The position numbers and the translations under genes are program-made. From Phascolomyces articulosus (Eukaryota; Mucoromycota; Mucoromycetes; Mucorales; Lichtheimiaceae), in NCBI GenBank assembly GCA_025677815.1, contig JAIXMP010000008.1, forward strand, positions 806,001-870,000: DNA of 64,000 nt. Direction: 5' to 3'. Below, piece by piece: positions 63,916 to 64,000 of this stretch (position 1 is the stretch's first letter; every line of letters starts with the position of its first letter). Under the pieces are notes generated by a model. The model saw nothing but the letters and a program-made list of their open reading frames with translations, ran no database searches and was not told the DNA's origin.

Positions 63916-64000
63916 AATTTAGTTTATTGAACCTAGTAATAAACATTTTTCTTTTTCCTACCGTTTTTCACTTCCTGGGTTGATAGTAATAATCGCTGCG

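Overview
The window is nuclear DNA of a filamentous fungus, most likely an early-diverging one (Mucoromycota, probably Mucorales). The evidence is a very AT-rich background, many short GT-AG introns (about 50-130 nt), the standard code, poly-Gln/Asn/Ser/Thr tracts in regulators, and a gene set typical of that group: a Fanconi FANCD2 homologue, a cyclin L without an RS tail, an Srk1/Rck2-type kinase, a GH15 glucoamylase without a starch-binding domain, and enolase. No rRNA, tRNA, CRISPR or bacterial-type operon was recognised. The species cannot be named from the sequence alone.

Layout. 1-9 kb: FANCD2 (+, 5' end outside the window), cyclin L (+) and a single-pass membrane protein with a PPxY motif (-). 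10.6-14.8 kb: a bZIP factor (+) converging on a nine-exon FAD monooxygenase (-). 18-20 kb: a RhoGAP (-). 21.8-26.5 kb: an Srk1/Rck2-like kinase (+) converging on a secreted glucoamylase (-). 29.4-30.3 kb: a foldback repeat element. 31.5-34.7 kb: REXO4-type exonuclease (+) converging on enolase (-). 37.6-41 kb: two related small secreted proteins (-) with matching promoters and 3' flanks. 43-47.5 kb: an aldo/keto-reductase-like protein with altered catalytic residues (+) converging on a C2H2 zinc-finger regulator (-). From about 51 kb to the end the character changes to transposon relics: a Tc1/IS630-like transposase relic, an unnamed gene with a one-base frameshift, a 124-bp hairpin MITE with CACTA ends, a decayed LINE, satellites, and broken genes, one of them a paralogue of the unnamed gene.

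The host genes are housekeeping or regulatory and do not form one pathway. Their order is notable: six + genes each end facing a - gene across 230-460 bp, while promoter sides are separated by one to several kb. Six spliced models were checked by summing exon lengths (cyclin L 262 aa, monooxygenase 607, kinase 603, glucoamylase 476, REXO4 325, AKR-like 501); all stay in frame. This check uncovered a 5-nt microexon, a GC-AG intron, and the single-base frameshift in the unnamed gene.
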